Part shown: positions 41,088 to 49,581 of the stretch, one piece after another
Layout: each line of letters opens with the position of its first letter
Position numbering within the stretch: position 1 is the stretch's first letter
Assembly (NCBI RefSeq): GCF_046773475.1
Contig: NZ_CP177240.1
Location: 558,001-622,000 of the forward strand
Length of the DNA: 64,000 nt
Origin: Nitratireductor aquimarinus
GTDB lineage: Bacteria > Pseudomonadota > Alphaproteobacteria > Rhizobiales > Rhizobiaceae
Direction of reading: 5' to 3'
Notes under the pieces: model-generated
Told to the model about the DNA's origin: nothing
The model's input: the letters and a program-made list of their open reading frames with translations, nothing else
The model's database searches: none
Made by a program: the position numbers and the translations under genes

Positions 41088-41422
41088 TAGTCAATATCAA
41101 TTCCGCTGCGGTCGTCGGGTCGGCGAGAAGTGAGCCGCTAAAGGGGCGTGCAATAGCGTTGCTTTGGCGTTTCAATGTGCGCCAAGGCCGGCTTTTGTTG
41201 AGGGGCGGCTGTTGATTTTTGGTGAAGCGGAGCCTGTCCCCGGTGCGTACAGGGCAGGATGGTTTGCGATAGGCCCATTCGCCCCAATGTGCGCAGGCGC
41301 GGTCTTCGGATAAGCATTTGCTGAGCGATGTCGCTCAGCAAATGCTGTGCCGCCAGATCAGTGGCTTGCCTGAGTGAGGTTGGGCGGTGTCTTGCGCCCG
41401 GTCGGGTTGGTTTGCAGCGCCT
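41088..41422. other. Spacer between the BigR operon and the DeoR gene, with a 34-bp inverted repeat
   Basis: 335 bases without a convincing gene. The notable item is the perfect inverted repeat at 41313-41346. An open frame on the minus strand (41138-41341) is rich in Arg/Pro/Gln and runs through that repeat, so I do not call it. Confidence 0.6.
41313..41346. repeat. Perfect 16+2+16 inverted repeat
   Basis: Arms AGCATTTGCTGAGCGA (41313-41328) and TCGCTCAGCAAATGCT (41331-41346) with a TG spacer. It lies 77 bases beyond the DeoR stop and about 225 bases upstream of the BigR operator. No U-rich tail follows on either strand. Confidence 0.85.
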
Positions 41423-42151
41423 CTACGCCGGGGTCCCGTCAACCACTGCATCGAATTCCGAAATCTCGGCAAAGGCGGAGAGCGCCGTGCGGCCGAACTT
41501 GCTGGGTGCGGCGATCAGGAGCTTGCGGGAGGCTGCCTTCATGGCGGCCTTTTTGACTGCGATCTTCGACAGGTCGAAATCCATCACGCGCCCCTCGGTA
41601 TCCACTGCGGAGCACCCGATCAGCGCGAAGTCGAAGCGCAGGGCTGCGAGAGAGAGCATGATTTCCTCTCCGACAAGCGAGCCGTCGCGCCCCTCGACCT
41701 TGCGGCCAAGGACATTGACGTCATGCTGCGCGGGGTCGAAGGCGAGGGCGACGCGCATTGAGTTGGTGAATACCCGAAAGCCGGGACGCTGGTTCAGGAC
41801 GCTGGCTGTCATTTCGCTCGTCGTGCCAACATCGAAGAAAACGCTGGCTCCGTCAGGGAGAAGGGCGACGGCAGCCTCTGCGACGCGCAATTTGTCGTCC
41901 ACCGCCATACTGCGCTTGTGCTGGTGATCCAGGCGCAGGGTTTCGGTGCTGCCGATGACACCTGCGCCGCCGTGAAAGCGCTGAAGCAATCCGGCTTCCG
42001 ACAGCAGGATGATGTCGCGACGCACCGTCTGCGCCGACACGCCGAACTCTTCAGCCAATCCTTCGATCGTCACAAAGCCGGATGCTTCCGCGCGGGCCAG
42101 TATCTCGCTTTGTCGGGTGTTCAGTTGGGCTCGTTGAGCGTCATGCTTCAT
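41423..42151 (-). CDS. DeoR family transcriptional regulator (GlpR-like)
   Basis: A 242-residue repressor. The N-terminal DeoR helix-turn-helix TRQSEILARAEASGFVTIEG and VSAQTVRRDIILLSEAGLLQR, then the sugar-phosphate isomerase-like effector domain with VFFDVGTTSEMTASVL, GLVGEEIM-like GSLVGEEIMLSL and FALIGCSAVDTEGRVMDFD. Members respond to phosphorylated sugars or polyols. It is divergent from the SLOG-family gene and carbohydrate ABC operon; the TGTAAG-CTTACA palindrome between them is the likely operator. Confidence 0.9.
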   Translation of the reverse strand: MKHDAQRAQLNTRQSEILARAEASGFVTIEGLAEEFGVSAQTVRRDIILLSEAGLLQRFHGGAGVIGSTETLRLDHQHKRSMAVDDKLRVAEAAVALLPDGASVFFDVGTTSEMTASVLNQRPGFRVFTNSMRVALAFDPAQHDVNVLGRKVEGRDGSLVGEEIMLSLAALRFDFALIGCSAVDTEGRVMDFDLSKIAVKKAAMKAASRKLLIAAPSKFGRTALSAFAEISEFDAVVDGTPA

Positions 42152-42176
42152 GTGCTTGTTCAGATGCTCGCTGTAA

Positions 42177-42192
42177 TGTAAGAAAACTTACA
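42177..42192. promoter_or_regulatory. DeoR operator candidate TGTAAGaaaaCTTACA
   Basis: A perfect 6-base-arm palindrome with a 4-base spacer in the 75-base divergent gap, 26 bases before the DeoR start. TTACA half sites recur upstream of the ABC operon at 42860-42884. Confidence 0.65.
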
Positions 42193-42226
42193 ATACTGAA
42201 CATGCGCAAGAAAAGCGAGGCATAAA

Positions 42227-42856
42227 ATGACACAACCGATCTATCGTCTGTCGGACGGGACCGTCTACAGCGTCAATGGCCGTCTGGATCCCTGGGACTG
42301 GTCCTGGAAGCCGGCAGCCGCGCCCGAGGGCGCGCGCGAGGCGACGGCGCGACAGGCCATTGCGCAGCTTGCAGCTACGGCAGCGCGCCGGATTCCCGTG
42401 GGCGTCATCGGTCCGCGCGAATGCGATGCGGAAAAGCTGGCGCTGGCCGAGCAGGTCGGGGCGGGTATAGGCGCGCTCGGCCTCACGATGATCTGCGGCG
42501 GGCGCACTGGCGTTATGGCCGCAGCAGCAAAGGGTTGCCGCGCTGCCGGAGGTCTTACGGTGGGTTTGTTGCCGGGCCATGACTGGCGCGAGGCCAATGA
42601 TGATATCATGCTGCCCATTGCAACGGGCTTCAGCGAAGCCCGCAACATGATCATTGCCAAATCCTGTGCTGTTCTTGTTGCGGTCGGTGGCTCCTACGGG
42701 ACCCTTAGCGAAATCGCCTACGGGCTGCATTTCTCGAAGCCGGTCATCGTCCTTGGAGATGCGCCTGATATCGAGGGGACAGAGCGCGCGAACGGCGCTG
42801 ACGATGCAATCGAGCGTTTGTCGTCGCACCTCATTGCCAGTGCTATATTGTCATAA
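42227..42856 (+). CDS. SLOG superfamily protein, TIGR00725-type (lysine decarboxylase-fold, LOG-like)
   Basis: A 209-residue Rossmann-like protein. VGVIGPRECDAEKLALAEQV begins the fold; CGGRTGVMAAAAKGCRAAGG and VAVGGSYGTLSEIAYGL are the nucleotide-binding motifs shared by LOG phosphoribohydrolases and TIGR00725 proteins. LOG enzymes cut ribose-5-phosphate from nucleotides. The first ~45 residues (RLSDGTVYSVNGRLDPWDW) are an extension not seen in plain LOG proteins. Placed between the DeoR operator and the carbohydrate ABC genes; role in sugar metabolism unknown. Confidence 0.75.
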   Translation: MTQPIYRLSDGTVYSVNGRLDPWDWSWKPAAAPEGAREATARQAIAQLAATAARRIPVGVIGPRECDAEKLALAEQVGAGIGALGLTMICGGRTGVMAAAAKGCRAAGGLTVGLLPGHDWREANDDIMLPIATGFSEARNMIIAKSCAVLVAVGGSYGTLSEIAYGLHFSKPVIVLGDAPDIEGTERANGADDAIERLSSHLIASAILS

Positions 42857-42859
42857 AGG

Positions 42860-42884
42860 TTACATATTGGCCTGATACGTGTAA
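42860..42884. promoter_or_regulatory. Possible second DeoR site before the carbohydrate ABC operon
   Basis: Half sites TTACA (42860-42864) and TGTAA (42880-42884) in inverted order with 15 bases between, in the 61-base gap before the ATPase gene. Related to the arms at 42177-42192, but the spacing is different, so this is tentative. Confidence 0.35.
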
Positions 42885-42917
42885 ACTATCTCACATTCGA
42901 GAGGGCGACATACACCC

Positions 42918-43988
42918 ATGTCAGCAATACTTGAGTTGCGCGACGTCACGCGACGCTTTGGCGATAAGACCGTGCTGGACAAGGTATCGATCACGATTGC
43001 GCAGGGAAGCTTTACCGCGCTTCTCGGCGCTTCCGGATGCGGCAAATCCACCAGTCTGCGCATCATGGCCGGTCTCGACCGGCCGACATCCGGCGAGGTG
43101 CTTCTCGGCGGCTCCGATGTGAGCGGTCTGAGCGCCTATGAACGCAACGTCGCCATGGTGTTCCAGTCCTATGCGCTTTATCCGCATCTGACTGTCGCGC
43201 AGAACATCGCCCTGCCGCTCACCATGCGGCACCTTTCAGCACTGGGGCGCGTCCCGTTTCTCGGCTCTCTCGTGCCGGGAGCGGCAGAGGCGCGCCGGAC
43301 CATTCTCTCGAAGGTTGGCGAAGCGGCTGAAAGTCTGGGGCTGGCAGAACTGCTGGACCGGAAACCCGGCCAGCTGTCGGGAGGGCAGAAGCAGCGTGTG
43401 GCCCTGGGGCGCGCGCTGGTGCGTGATCCTGCGCTGTTTCTTCTCGATGAGCCCTTGTCCAACCTCGATGCGCGGCTGCGCATTCGCATGCGTTCCGAGA
43501 TCAGCGCGCTGCATCGCAGAACCGGCAAGGCGTTCGTCTATGTGACGCATGACCAGACCGAAGCGATGGCCATGGCCGACCAGATCGTCGTGATGATCGG
43601 CGGCGATGTCGCACAGGCGGGCGCGCCTCGGGAGCTCTATGAGCGCCCGGCAAATCGAGACGTCGCGGCCTTCATCGGACATAACGCCATCAACTTCCTT
43701 GAGCCGGGCGACGGGATCGATGTCGACGGGGCCATCGTCGGCCTGCGGCCCGAAGATCTTGCGCCCGCCGCGACCGGCGCACTGACCGGGCGGCTGGAAT
43801 CTGCCGAATATCTGGGCTCGGAAATCGTTCTCAGCCTGCGCAGCGCGAAAGGCACAGAGATCCGGGCGATAGCGCCTGCCGATTTCGACGTGCCCGCACC
43901 CGGCAGCGAAGTCCGCCTCGGGTACGCGCCGCACAAACTGCATCTGTTTGACGCTGCAACGGGCGTTCGGCGGAGGACAACCCCATGA
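42918..43988 (+). CDS. Carbohydrate ABC transporter ATP-binding protein (MalK/UgpC type)
   Basis: A 356-residue ATPase with the longer MalK-like architecture. Walker A GASGCGKST, Q-loop VFQSYALYPHL, signature LSGGQKQRVALGRAL, Walker B LFLLDEPLSNLDARLR, H-loop VTHDQTEAMAMADQI, followed by a C-terminal TOBE-type regulatory domain (VDGAIVGLRPEDLAP). An insertion between Q-loop and signature (about residues 100-125, ALGRVPFLGSLVPGAAEARR) is longer than in standard MalK. Unusually, the ATPase gene comes first, then two permeases and the binding protein. Overlaps the permease start by 4 bases. Confidence 0.92.
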   Translation: MSAILELRDVTRRFGDKTVLDKVSITIAQGSFTALLGASGCGKSTSLRIMAGLDRPTSGEVLLGGSDVSGLSAYERNVAMVFQSYALYPHLTVAQNIALPLTMRHLSALGRVPFLGSLVPGAAEARRTILSKVGEAAESLGLAELLDRKPGQLSGGQKQRVALGRALVRDPALFLLDEPLSNLDARLRIRMRSEISALHRRTGKAFVYVTHDQTEAMAMADQIVVMIGGDVAQAGAPRELYERPANRDVAAFIGHNAINFLEPGDGIDVDGAIVGLRPEDLAPAATGALTGRLESAEYLGSEIVLSLRSAKGTEIRAIAPADFDVPAPGSEVRLGYAPHKLHLFDAATGVRRRTTP

Positions 43989-44884
43989 GGCTGTCAATCG
44001 AACGGCGTCAGGCGCTGACCGATCTGTGGCTCGTCGGGCCGGCGACCCTTGCGCTGTTTCTCTTCATCTTCCTGCCAGTTGCCATTGTCGCGGTCCTGTC
44101 CTTCACCGACTACCAGTTCGGCGCTGCGAGCTTCAACTGGAGCGGCCTGGACAATTACATCAAGCTCTTTTCCTCCAGCATCGGAAGGCGCGCAGTCACC
44201 AACACGCTGATCTATGTGGCGATCGTGATCCCGTTCTCGGTCGGCTTCGGCCTGCTTGTCGCGGCCGGGCTGCATCAGATGTCGAACTGGGCTCCGCGTC
44301 TCTCCAACGTGTTGAAGACGGTTTACTTCCTGCCGGTGGCGGCAACACTGGTCGCCATGTCCGTCGCCTGGCAGATGGTTCTGCACCCCTCACTCGGGAT
44401 TGTGAACCAGACGCTGTTCTCGATGGGGCTGCCGACGCCAAACTGGCTCAGCGACCGCGGGCTGGTGCTTTACACACTCTCCATGATCGGCATCTGGCAG
44501 AGTGTCGGCTACAACATGGTGCTTTTTCTGGCCGGCCTCGCGGCAATCCCGTCAGAACTCTATGACGCCGCCGAAGTTGACGGCGCGGGGAGCGGGTGGT
44601 CGCGTTTCTGGACCGTCACATGGCCGATGCTCGGACCGACGACACTGTTCGTGATGGTCGTGACCGCGACCAATGCGTTCCGCGTGTTTGAAACCGTGGC
44701 CACGATGACCAAGGGCGGTCCCGCATTCGCATCGGACACGCTTGTCTATGCGCTTTACCGGGAAGGTTTCGTCTACTTCAAGGCCGGCTACGCCAGCGCC
44801 ATCACGATGGTGTTTTTCGCCTTCCTGCTCGCGCTCGCCCTCATCCAGTTCCGTTTTGTCGAAAAGCGGGTGCATTACCGATGA
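43985..44884 (+). CDS. Carbohydrate ABC transporter permease (MalF/UgpA type)
   Basis: A 299-residue inner-membrane protein with about six helices. The coupling (EAA) loop reads IPSELYDAAEVDGAGSGWSRFW and is placed in the last third, as usual for MalF/UgpA. Fits the adjacent MalK-like ATPase and the second permease (ATGA overlaps on both sides). Together they import a mono- or oligosaccharide, polyol or glycerophosphoester; the DeoR regulator favours a sugar or polyol that is phosphorylated inside. Confidence 0.92.
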   Translation: MRLSIERRQALTDLWLVGPATLALFLFIFLPVAIVAVLSFTDYQFGAASFNWSGLDNYIKLFSSSIGRRAVTNTLIYVAIVIPFSVGFGLLVAAGLHQMSNWAPRLSNVLKTVYFLPVAATLVAMSVAWQMVLHPSLGIVNQTLFSMGLPTPNWLSDRGLVLYTLSMIGIWQSVGYNMVLFLAGLAAIPSELYDAAEVDGAGSGWSRFWTVTWPMLGPTTLFVMVVTATNAFRVFETVATMTKGGPAFASDTLVYALYREGFVYFKAGYASAITMVFFAFLLALALIQFRFVEKRVHYR

Positions 44885-45708
44885 ACCATCCGATCCGCAG
44901 CCGCGTGCTACCTCTCGTTCTCCTGCTGACGGGTGCAGCCGTCATTCTGCTGCCCTTCGTGTGGATGCTGTCACTGGCGTTCAAACCGCGCGACGAGATC
45001 TTCACGACGACAATCGAGTTCCTGCCGTCGCAGATCGAATGGAGCAATTTCACCTTTGCGCTCACCGAAACGGACATTCCCCTGTTTCTGTGGAACGGGC
45101 TTGTGATGGTGACGGGCATCCTTTTCTTCCAGATCCTGTTCGCCGTTCCGTGCGCCTATGCGCTTGCCCAGCGCAGATTTGCCGGGCGCGGCCTGCTTTT
45201 CGGTCTGGTCGTCGCCGCCCTTCTGGTGCCATTCCATGTGACGGCGATCCCGATTTTTCTGGGCTTTGCCCAAATCGGCATTCTGAACACGATGTGGGCG
45301 CTGATCCTGCCGTTCATTCAGACCGCATTCGGCATTTTCCTCTTCCGGCAGTTTTTCGCGCAATTGCCGGCGGATCTGTTTGATGCAGCCCGCGTGGACG
45401 GGATGAGCGAGACCGCCATTGTCTGGCGCATCGCTTTCCCCCTGGCCCTGCCGGCCGCGACGGCATTCGCGATCTTCTCGGTCACCGCGCACTGGAACGA
45501 CCTGTTCTGGCCGCTGATCGCGACGACGGACCCGAATCTGGCCACGCCGCCGCGCGGCATCCTTTATTTTCGCGATCAGGAATCCGGCGACAATGTCGGC
45601 CCGCTGATGGCTGCCGCCGTTATCGTCACCGCACCGCTCGTGATCGCTTTCCTATTGGCTCAACGCAAATTCATTCAGGGCATTGCCGCTGGAGGACTGA
45701 AGGGTTGA
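44881..45708 (+). CDS. Carbohydrate ABC transporter permease (MalG/UgpE type)
   Basis: A 275-residue inner-membrane protein with about six helices. The coupling loop LPADLFDAARVDGMSETAIVW and the ending LLAQRKFIQGIAAGGLKG are characteristic of MalG/UgpE permeases. It pairs with the permease at 43985 to form the membrane channel. Followed by a 70-base gap and then the binding-protein gene. Confidence 0.92.
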   Translation: MNHPIRSRVLPLVLLLTGAAVILLPFVWMLSLAFKPRDEIFTTTIEFLPSQIEWSNFTFALTETDIPLFLWNGLVMVTGILFFQILFAVPCAYALAQRRFAGRGLLFGLVVAALLVPFHVTAIPIFLGFAQIGILNTMWALILPFIQTAFGIFLFRQFFAQLPADLFDAARVDGMSETAIVWRIAFPLALPAATAFAIFSVTAHWNDLFWPLIATTDPNLATPPRGILYFRDQESGDNVGPLMAAAVIVTAPLVIAFLLAQRKFIQGIAAGGLKG

Positions 45709-45778
45709 GCCGAGCAATTCCAGAATGTGCCCGGATCCAACCGCGCCGACGACTTCCATCAATCAGGAGTGAAACGAC

Positions 45779-47032
45779 ATGAGAAAGACACTACTCGCAT
45801 CAGTCTTTGCCATAGCCGGCGTGACCGGCGTGCACGCGCAGGAAACCGAGATCCGCGTTCACTACGCGATCCCCACGATCTGGGCCGACACCCAGAAGAC
45901 GCTGGCCGATGCATTCATGGAGAAGCATCCGGACGTCAAAATCACGCTCGACGGCGCCGCCGAGGGTTACGAAGACGGTGTTCAGCGTCTGCTTCGTGAA
46001 TCGGTTGCCGGCACAGGCCCGGATGTCGCCTATGTCGGGCTCAACCTCTGGCGCGTTCTGGAAGACCGTGGTCTGGCCCAGCCGCTTGACGGGTTCCTCG
46101 GAGACGAGCCGCTCGCGCAGGGCTATACGCCGGCGCTTCTGTCCCTCGGCCGTTTCCAGGATACGCAGTATGCGCTGGCCACCTCGGCCTCGACCCTGGT
46201 CATGTATGTGAACCCGGTGCTTGTCGAGAAAGCCGGCGGCTCGATGGAGGAATTCCCGGATACGTTCGATGGCGTGATCGAACTGGCCGCCAAGATCAAT
46301 GCGCTCGACGGTGCAACGGATGGCGTATGGATCGGTCGGCATGACTGGCGTTTCCAGTCGCTGCTTGGTTCCCATGGGGGTCGTCCGATGAACGAGGACG
46401 AAAGCGACATCACCTTCGACGGCCCGGAAGGGATCACGGCAGCGGGGCTTTATCAGCGCTTTGCCGATGAAGCGGGCATGAAGTCCTATTCCGAGAACGA
46501 CGCCCGTCAGGCTTTCCCTGCCGGAACGCTTGGCATCATGTTCGAAAGCTCCTCACTGCAGACGCGCTTTACGGAAGGCGCTGGCGACAAGTTCGACCTG
46601 ACGGTCAAGCCGCTGCCGGTTGCTGCTGAAGACAAGTCCAAGGTCTACTTCCCGACCGGCGGCTCGGCCATTGTCATGCTGACCGATGACGAAGCCAAGC
46701 AACAGGCTGCCTGGGACTACATGGCCTTCGTGACCGGCCCCGAGGGCCAGAAGATTATCGTGGAGAACACCGGTTACGCACCGGCCAACGCCAAGGTGAT
46801 CGAGGACGAAGCCTATCTGGGCGAGTTTTACGCAAGCAACCCCAATGCCCGCGTGGCGCATACCCAGGTCGCAAACTATGCCGGCCCCTGGTACGCGTAT
46901 CCGGGTGCGGAAGGCGTGGCGGCGACTGATCTGATCGCAGCGTCGCTGGTCGAAGTGACCGAAGGTGCAGACGCTGAAGCAACGACCAAGGATCTCGCCG
47001 AGACACTGCGCGACCTCCTTGGCATGAACTAG
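45779..47032 (+). CDS. Carbohydrate ABC transporter substrate-binding protein
   Basis: A 417-residue periplasmic protein, family 1 extracellular solute-binding type. Signal peptide KTLLASVFAIAGVTGVHAQ; the mature protein begins ETEIRVHYAIPTIW. FMEKHPDVKITLDGAAEGYED and FPTGGSAIVMLTDDEAKQQA are the conserved N-lobe and hinge segments. AGGAG-like sequence precedes the ATG. Last gene of the operon and followed by a strong terminator. A dedicated sugar kinase or dehydrogenase is not seen beside it. Confidence 0.9.
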   Translation: MRKTLLASVFAIAGVTGVHAQETEIRVHYAIPTIWADTQKTLADAFMEKHPDVKITLDGAAEGYEDGVQRLLRESVAGTGPDVAYVGLNLWRVLEDRGLAQPLDGFLGDEPLAQGYTPALLSLGRFQDTQYALATSASTLVMYVNPVLVEKAGGSMEEFPDTFDGVIELAAKINALDGATDGVWIGRHDWRFQSLLGSHGGRPMNEDESDITFDGPEGITAAGLYQRFADEAGMKSYSENDARQAFPAGTLGIMFESSSLQTRFTEGAGDKFDLTVKPLPVAAEDKSKVYFPTGGSAIVMLTDDEAKQQAAWDYMAFVTGPEGQKIIVENTGYAPANAKVIEDEAYLGEFYASNPNARVAHTQVANYAGPWYAYPGAEGVAATDLIAASLVEVTEGADAEATTKDLAETLRDLLGMN

Positions 47033-47044
47033 CCCAAGCTCAAT

Positions 47045-47084
47045 GCCGGCGGGCGGTTTTCTCTACCGCCCGCCGGCGTTTTCT
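47045..47084 (+). terminator. Rho-independent terminator of the carbohydrate ABC operon
   Basis: A perfect 12-bp GC-rich stem (47045-47056 with 47066-47077) and a 9-base loop, followed by GTTTTCT. Starts 13 bases after the binding-protein stop. Confidence 0.88.
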
Positions 47085-47174
47085 GGCCCCGTGGAGGCGG
47101 GCTGTCTTTTGCTTTTTCGCAATCATGCGGTTGTCAGACGCTTCCATCTGACAGCAAGTTGAACAGAGCGGGCT

Positions 47175-47912
47175 TCACAGCGAGCGCTGATTGACCCGTT
47201 TCGACACTTCCTCCGCGCTCTCAACGCGTTCGGAATAGCGGTCAGTCAGGTATTCCGTGCGGTCGCGCAGGAGCAGCGTGAACTTCATCAGTTCTTCCAT
47301 CACATCGACGATGCGATTGTAGTAAGGCGAGGGTTTCATCCGGCCCTCGGCATCGAATTCGTTAAACGCCTTGGCCACAGACGACTGGTTGGGGATGGTA
47401 ACCATCCGCATCCAGCGACCGAGCACACGCAGCTGGTTCACCGCGTTGAAGCTCTGTGATCCGCCGCAGACCTGCATCACGGCAAGGGTCCGGCCCTGTG
47501 TCGGCCTTACGCCACCGAGTGACAGCGGCAGCCAGTCGATCTGCGCCTTCATGATCCCGGTCATTGAGCCATGGCGTTCGGGCGAGCACCAGACTTGTCC
47601 CTCCGACCACATCGACAGATCGCGCAGTTCCTTGACCTTTGGATGGTCCGCTGATGTCGCGTCGGGCAATGGCAGGCCCGAAGGATCAAAGATGCGAACC
47701 TCCGCTCCCAGCTTGCGCAGGATCCGTGCAGCTTCTTCCGTGGCCAGTCTTGAATAGGAGCGTTCGCGCAGCGAGCCATAAAGCATGAGAATGCGTGGCG
47801 GATGCGTCGAAAGGGGCGGCTGGAACAGGGCTTCCGGATCGATCGTCCGAAACTGTTCCTCGTCGAGGTTGGGGAGGTTGTCTATGGGCTGGCTTGGAAG
47901 GGTCATTGGCAT
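47175..47912 (-). CDS. arsH: ArsH, NADPH-dependent FMN reductase of arsenic resistance
   Basis: A 245-residue flavodoxin-fold protein. ILMLYGSLRERSYSRLATEEA is the FMN phosphate loop region; MWSEGQVWCSPERHGSMTG and LAVMQVCGGSQSFNAVNQLR are specific to ArsH, which oxidises trivalent methylarsenicals and shows NADPH:FMN or azo/quinone reductase activity. The ATG at 47912 (MPMTLPSQ) is preferred; a nearby GTG (47918) is possible. A palindrome at 47944-47965 precedes it. No arsR, arsC, acr3 or arsB gene is in the window, so this is an isolated arsH. Confidence 0.9.
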   Translation of the reverse strand: MPMTLPSQPIDNLPNLDEEQFRTIDPEALFQPPLSTHPPRILMLYGSLRERSYSRLATEEAARILRKLGAEVRIFDPSGLPLPDATSADHPKVKELRDLSMWSEGQVWCSPERHGSMTGIMKAQIDWLPLSLGGVRPTQGRTLAVMQVCGGSQSFNAVNQLRVLGRWMRMVTIPNQSSVAKAFNEFDAEGRMKPSPYYNRIVDVMEELMKFTLLLRDRTEYLTDRYSERVESAEEVSKRVNQRSL

Positions 47913-47943
47913 TCTCACGGGCGCGCAAAGCAGCATTGCCCTT

Positions 47944-47965
47944 TATTTCGATGATTATCGAAATA
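47944..47965. promoter_or_regulatory. ArsR-type operator before arsH
   Basis: A palindrome with 9-base perfect arms (TATTTCGAT at 47944-47952, ATCGAAATA at 47957-47965) and a 4-base spacer, 31 bases upstream of the arsH ATG. The AT-rich TCGA-containing arms are like ArsR boxes of alphaproteobacteria. The regulator must be encoded elsewhere. Confidence 0.7.
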
Positions 47966-48057
47966 TGCGTAACGTCGTGCGAATGCGCAGTCAAGGCCAT
48001 ATGCGGCCAACGAGTCGGCAGGTCCACCATGCCTCCGTTGGCTGAACGGAAGCGTTT

Positions 48058-48086
48058 GGCCCGTCCAAGCTCCTGAGGGACGGGCC
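48058..48086 (-). terminator. Hairpin after the D-aminoacylase-like gene
   Basis: A 9-bp stem (GGCCCGTCC at 48058-48066, GGACGGGCC at 48078-48086) with an 11-base loop, 13 bases after the stop on the minus strand. No strong U tract. Confidence 0.5.
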
Positions 48087-48099
48087 GGTATTTCTGTCG

Positions 48100-49551
48100 T
48101 CAGACCACCATGCACGGGGCGGTCTGTTCGAGCGGGCGGCCGGGGCGGGCGCCGGTTTTCTCGCCATCGACCCAGACTTCGCGTCCGTTGACGAACACCC
48201 GGTCAATGCCCACCGCCGGGCGGATTGGCGTCTCGAAGGTTGCGCCCTCGGCGATGGTCTCGGGATCGAAGATGACGAGATCTGCAAAGCCGCCAACGGC
48301 GATGCGACCGCGACCGCCAAGCCCGAAGCGGTCTGCTGGCATGGAGGTCATGCGGCGCACGGCTTCTTCCAGTGAGAACAGCGACAGGTCGCGGACATAG
48401 TGACCCAGCACGCGCGGGAATGTGCCCCAGACGCGCGGGTGGGGGTGCTTGCCGCTGGGGATGCCGTCCGAACAGATGATCGTGTGTTCGTAAGACAGGA
48501 TGCGCTGAACATCGTCTTCGCTCATGATGAAGAAAATGCCGGTCGCGGGCAGAAGCTTCTGCAGCGCGGTGTCGATGTCGGTGCCCCATTCCCCGGCGAT
48601 GTCGGACAGGTCGCGGCCAGCCATCTGCGGATAGGGCTCGCTTTCAGCCACGATCACGCGGGTCGCCTGCCTGTGCCTGCCGGAATCGAGGATGGTGGAT
48701 GACGCAATCCACGGTGTGGTGTCGAGGCCCACATCCTGCTTCTGCATGGCATCGTCGATCATTTTCAGCGTGGTGACCGACATGCCGTGGTTGGCGAGCC
48801 CGGCGCATTTGTGATGGGAGACATGCACGCCGCAGCAGGATTCACGCCCCACGGTGAAGGTCTCTTCAAGCCCCTGAACGACGCGGTCGCCCTCGTCGCG
48901 CATGTGGGTGACATAGAGCTTGCCGTGCGCCTGCGTGATCTTCGCCACCTCGATCAGCTCTTCAGTGGTGGAGGCGCGTGCGGGAGGGTAGAAAGGGCCG
49001 GTGGAAAGCCCGATTGCGCCTTCGCCCAGCGCACGGTCGAGCTTGCGGCACATTTCTTTCAGCTGCGCTGCATCGGCGGCTTTGTTGAGGTCGGGCAGTT
49101 CGTTCACGCGCAGCGTGGAGTGCCCGATCAGGCAGGCTGCATTGACCGCTGCCGGTTCCGCGAGAAGCCGGTCGCGATAGGCGGCGTAGGTTTCAAAGCG
49201 CAGCGCTTCATCCTCGATGATCATGCGCAGAGGGGCGGGGATCTCGCCTTTCGGCACGAGCGGCGCGATGGAGAAACCGCAATTGCCGTTGATGACGGAG
49301 GTGACGCCCTGCGATGTCATGAACTCCATGTCGGGCTGGGTGAGCATCGCGGCATCATGGTGCACATGCGGGTCGATGAAGCCGGGCGCTACGACGCGGC
49401 CGTTCGCTTCGATCTCGCGTCCGGCGGTCCAGTGTTTCAGGTCGCCGGTGGCGACAATGCGGTCGTCGGACACGGCCACATCACCCTTGCGACGGGGGGC
49501 GCCTGTACCGTCGATGATGTCTGCGCCGCGGATGATGAGATCAGCGTGCAT
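48100..49551 (-). CDS. N-acyl-D-amino-acid deacylase/D-aminoacylase-type amidohydrolase
   Basis: A 483-residue amidohydrolase. The metal motif GFIDPHVHHDAAML (HxH) is near residue 60; GVTSVINGNCGFSIAPL near residue 85 carries the cysteine that serves as a zinc ligand in D-aminoacylases; YVTHMRDEGDRV and CGVHVSHHKCAG hold further ligands. The C-terminal sandwich GRGRIAVGGFADLVIFDPET is standard. It removes acyl groups from N-acyl-D-amino acids, or hydrolyses dihydropyrimidine-like amides. Last in a minus operon behind a TRAP transporter, which would import its substrate. Confidence 0.87.
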   Translation of the reverse strand: MHADLIIRGADIIDGTGAPRRKGDVAVSDDRIVATGDLKHWTAGREIEANGRVVAPGFIDPHVHHDAAMLTQPDMEFMTSQGVTSVINGNCGFSIAPLVPKGEIPAPLRMIIEDEALRFETYAAYRDRLLAEPAAVNAACLIGHSTLRVNELPDLNKAADAAQLKEMCRKLDRALGEGAIGLSTGPFYPPARASTTEELIEVAKITQAHGKLYVTHMRDEGDRVVQGLEETFTVGRESCCGVHVSHHKCAGLANHGMSVTTLKMIDDAMQKQDVGLDTTPWIASSTILDSGRHRQATRVIVAESEPYPQMAGRDLSDIAGEWGTDIDTALQKLLPATGIFFIMSEDDVQRILSYEHTIICSDGIPSGKHPHPRVWGTFPRVLGHYVRDLSLFSLEEAVRRMTSMPADRFGLGGRGRIAVGGFADLVIFDPETIAEGATFETPIRPAVGIDRVFVNGREVWVDGEKTGARPGRPLEQTAPCMVV

Positions 49552-49581
49552 GGGAAGGCTCCTGTATTGTTGTGTCGAAGG

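Noticed and set aside
41138..41341. 67-codon minus-strand frame in the DeoR-BigR spacer
   Set aside because: It runs through the perfect inverted repeat, has no ribosome binding site and has non-protein-like composition.
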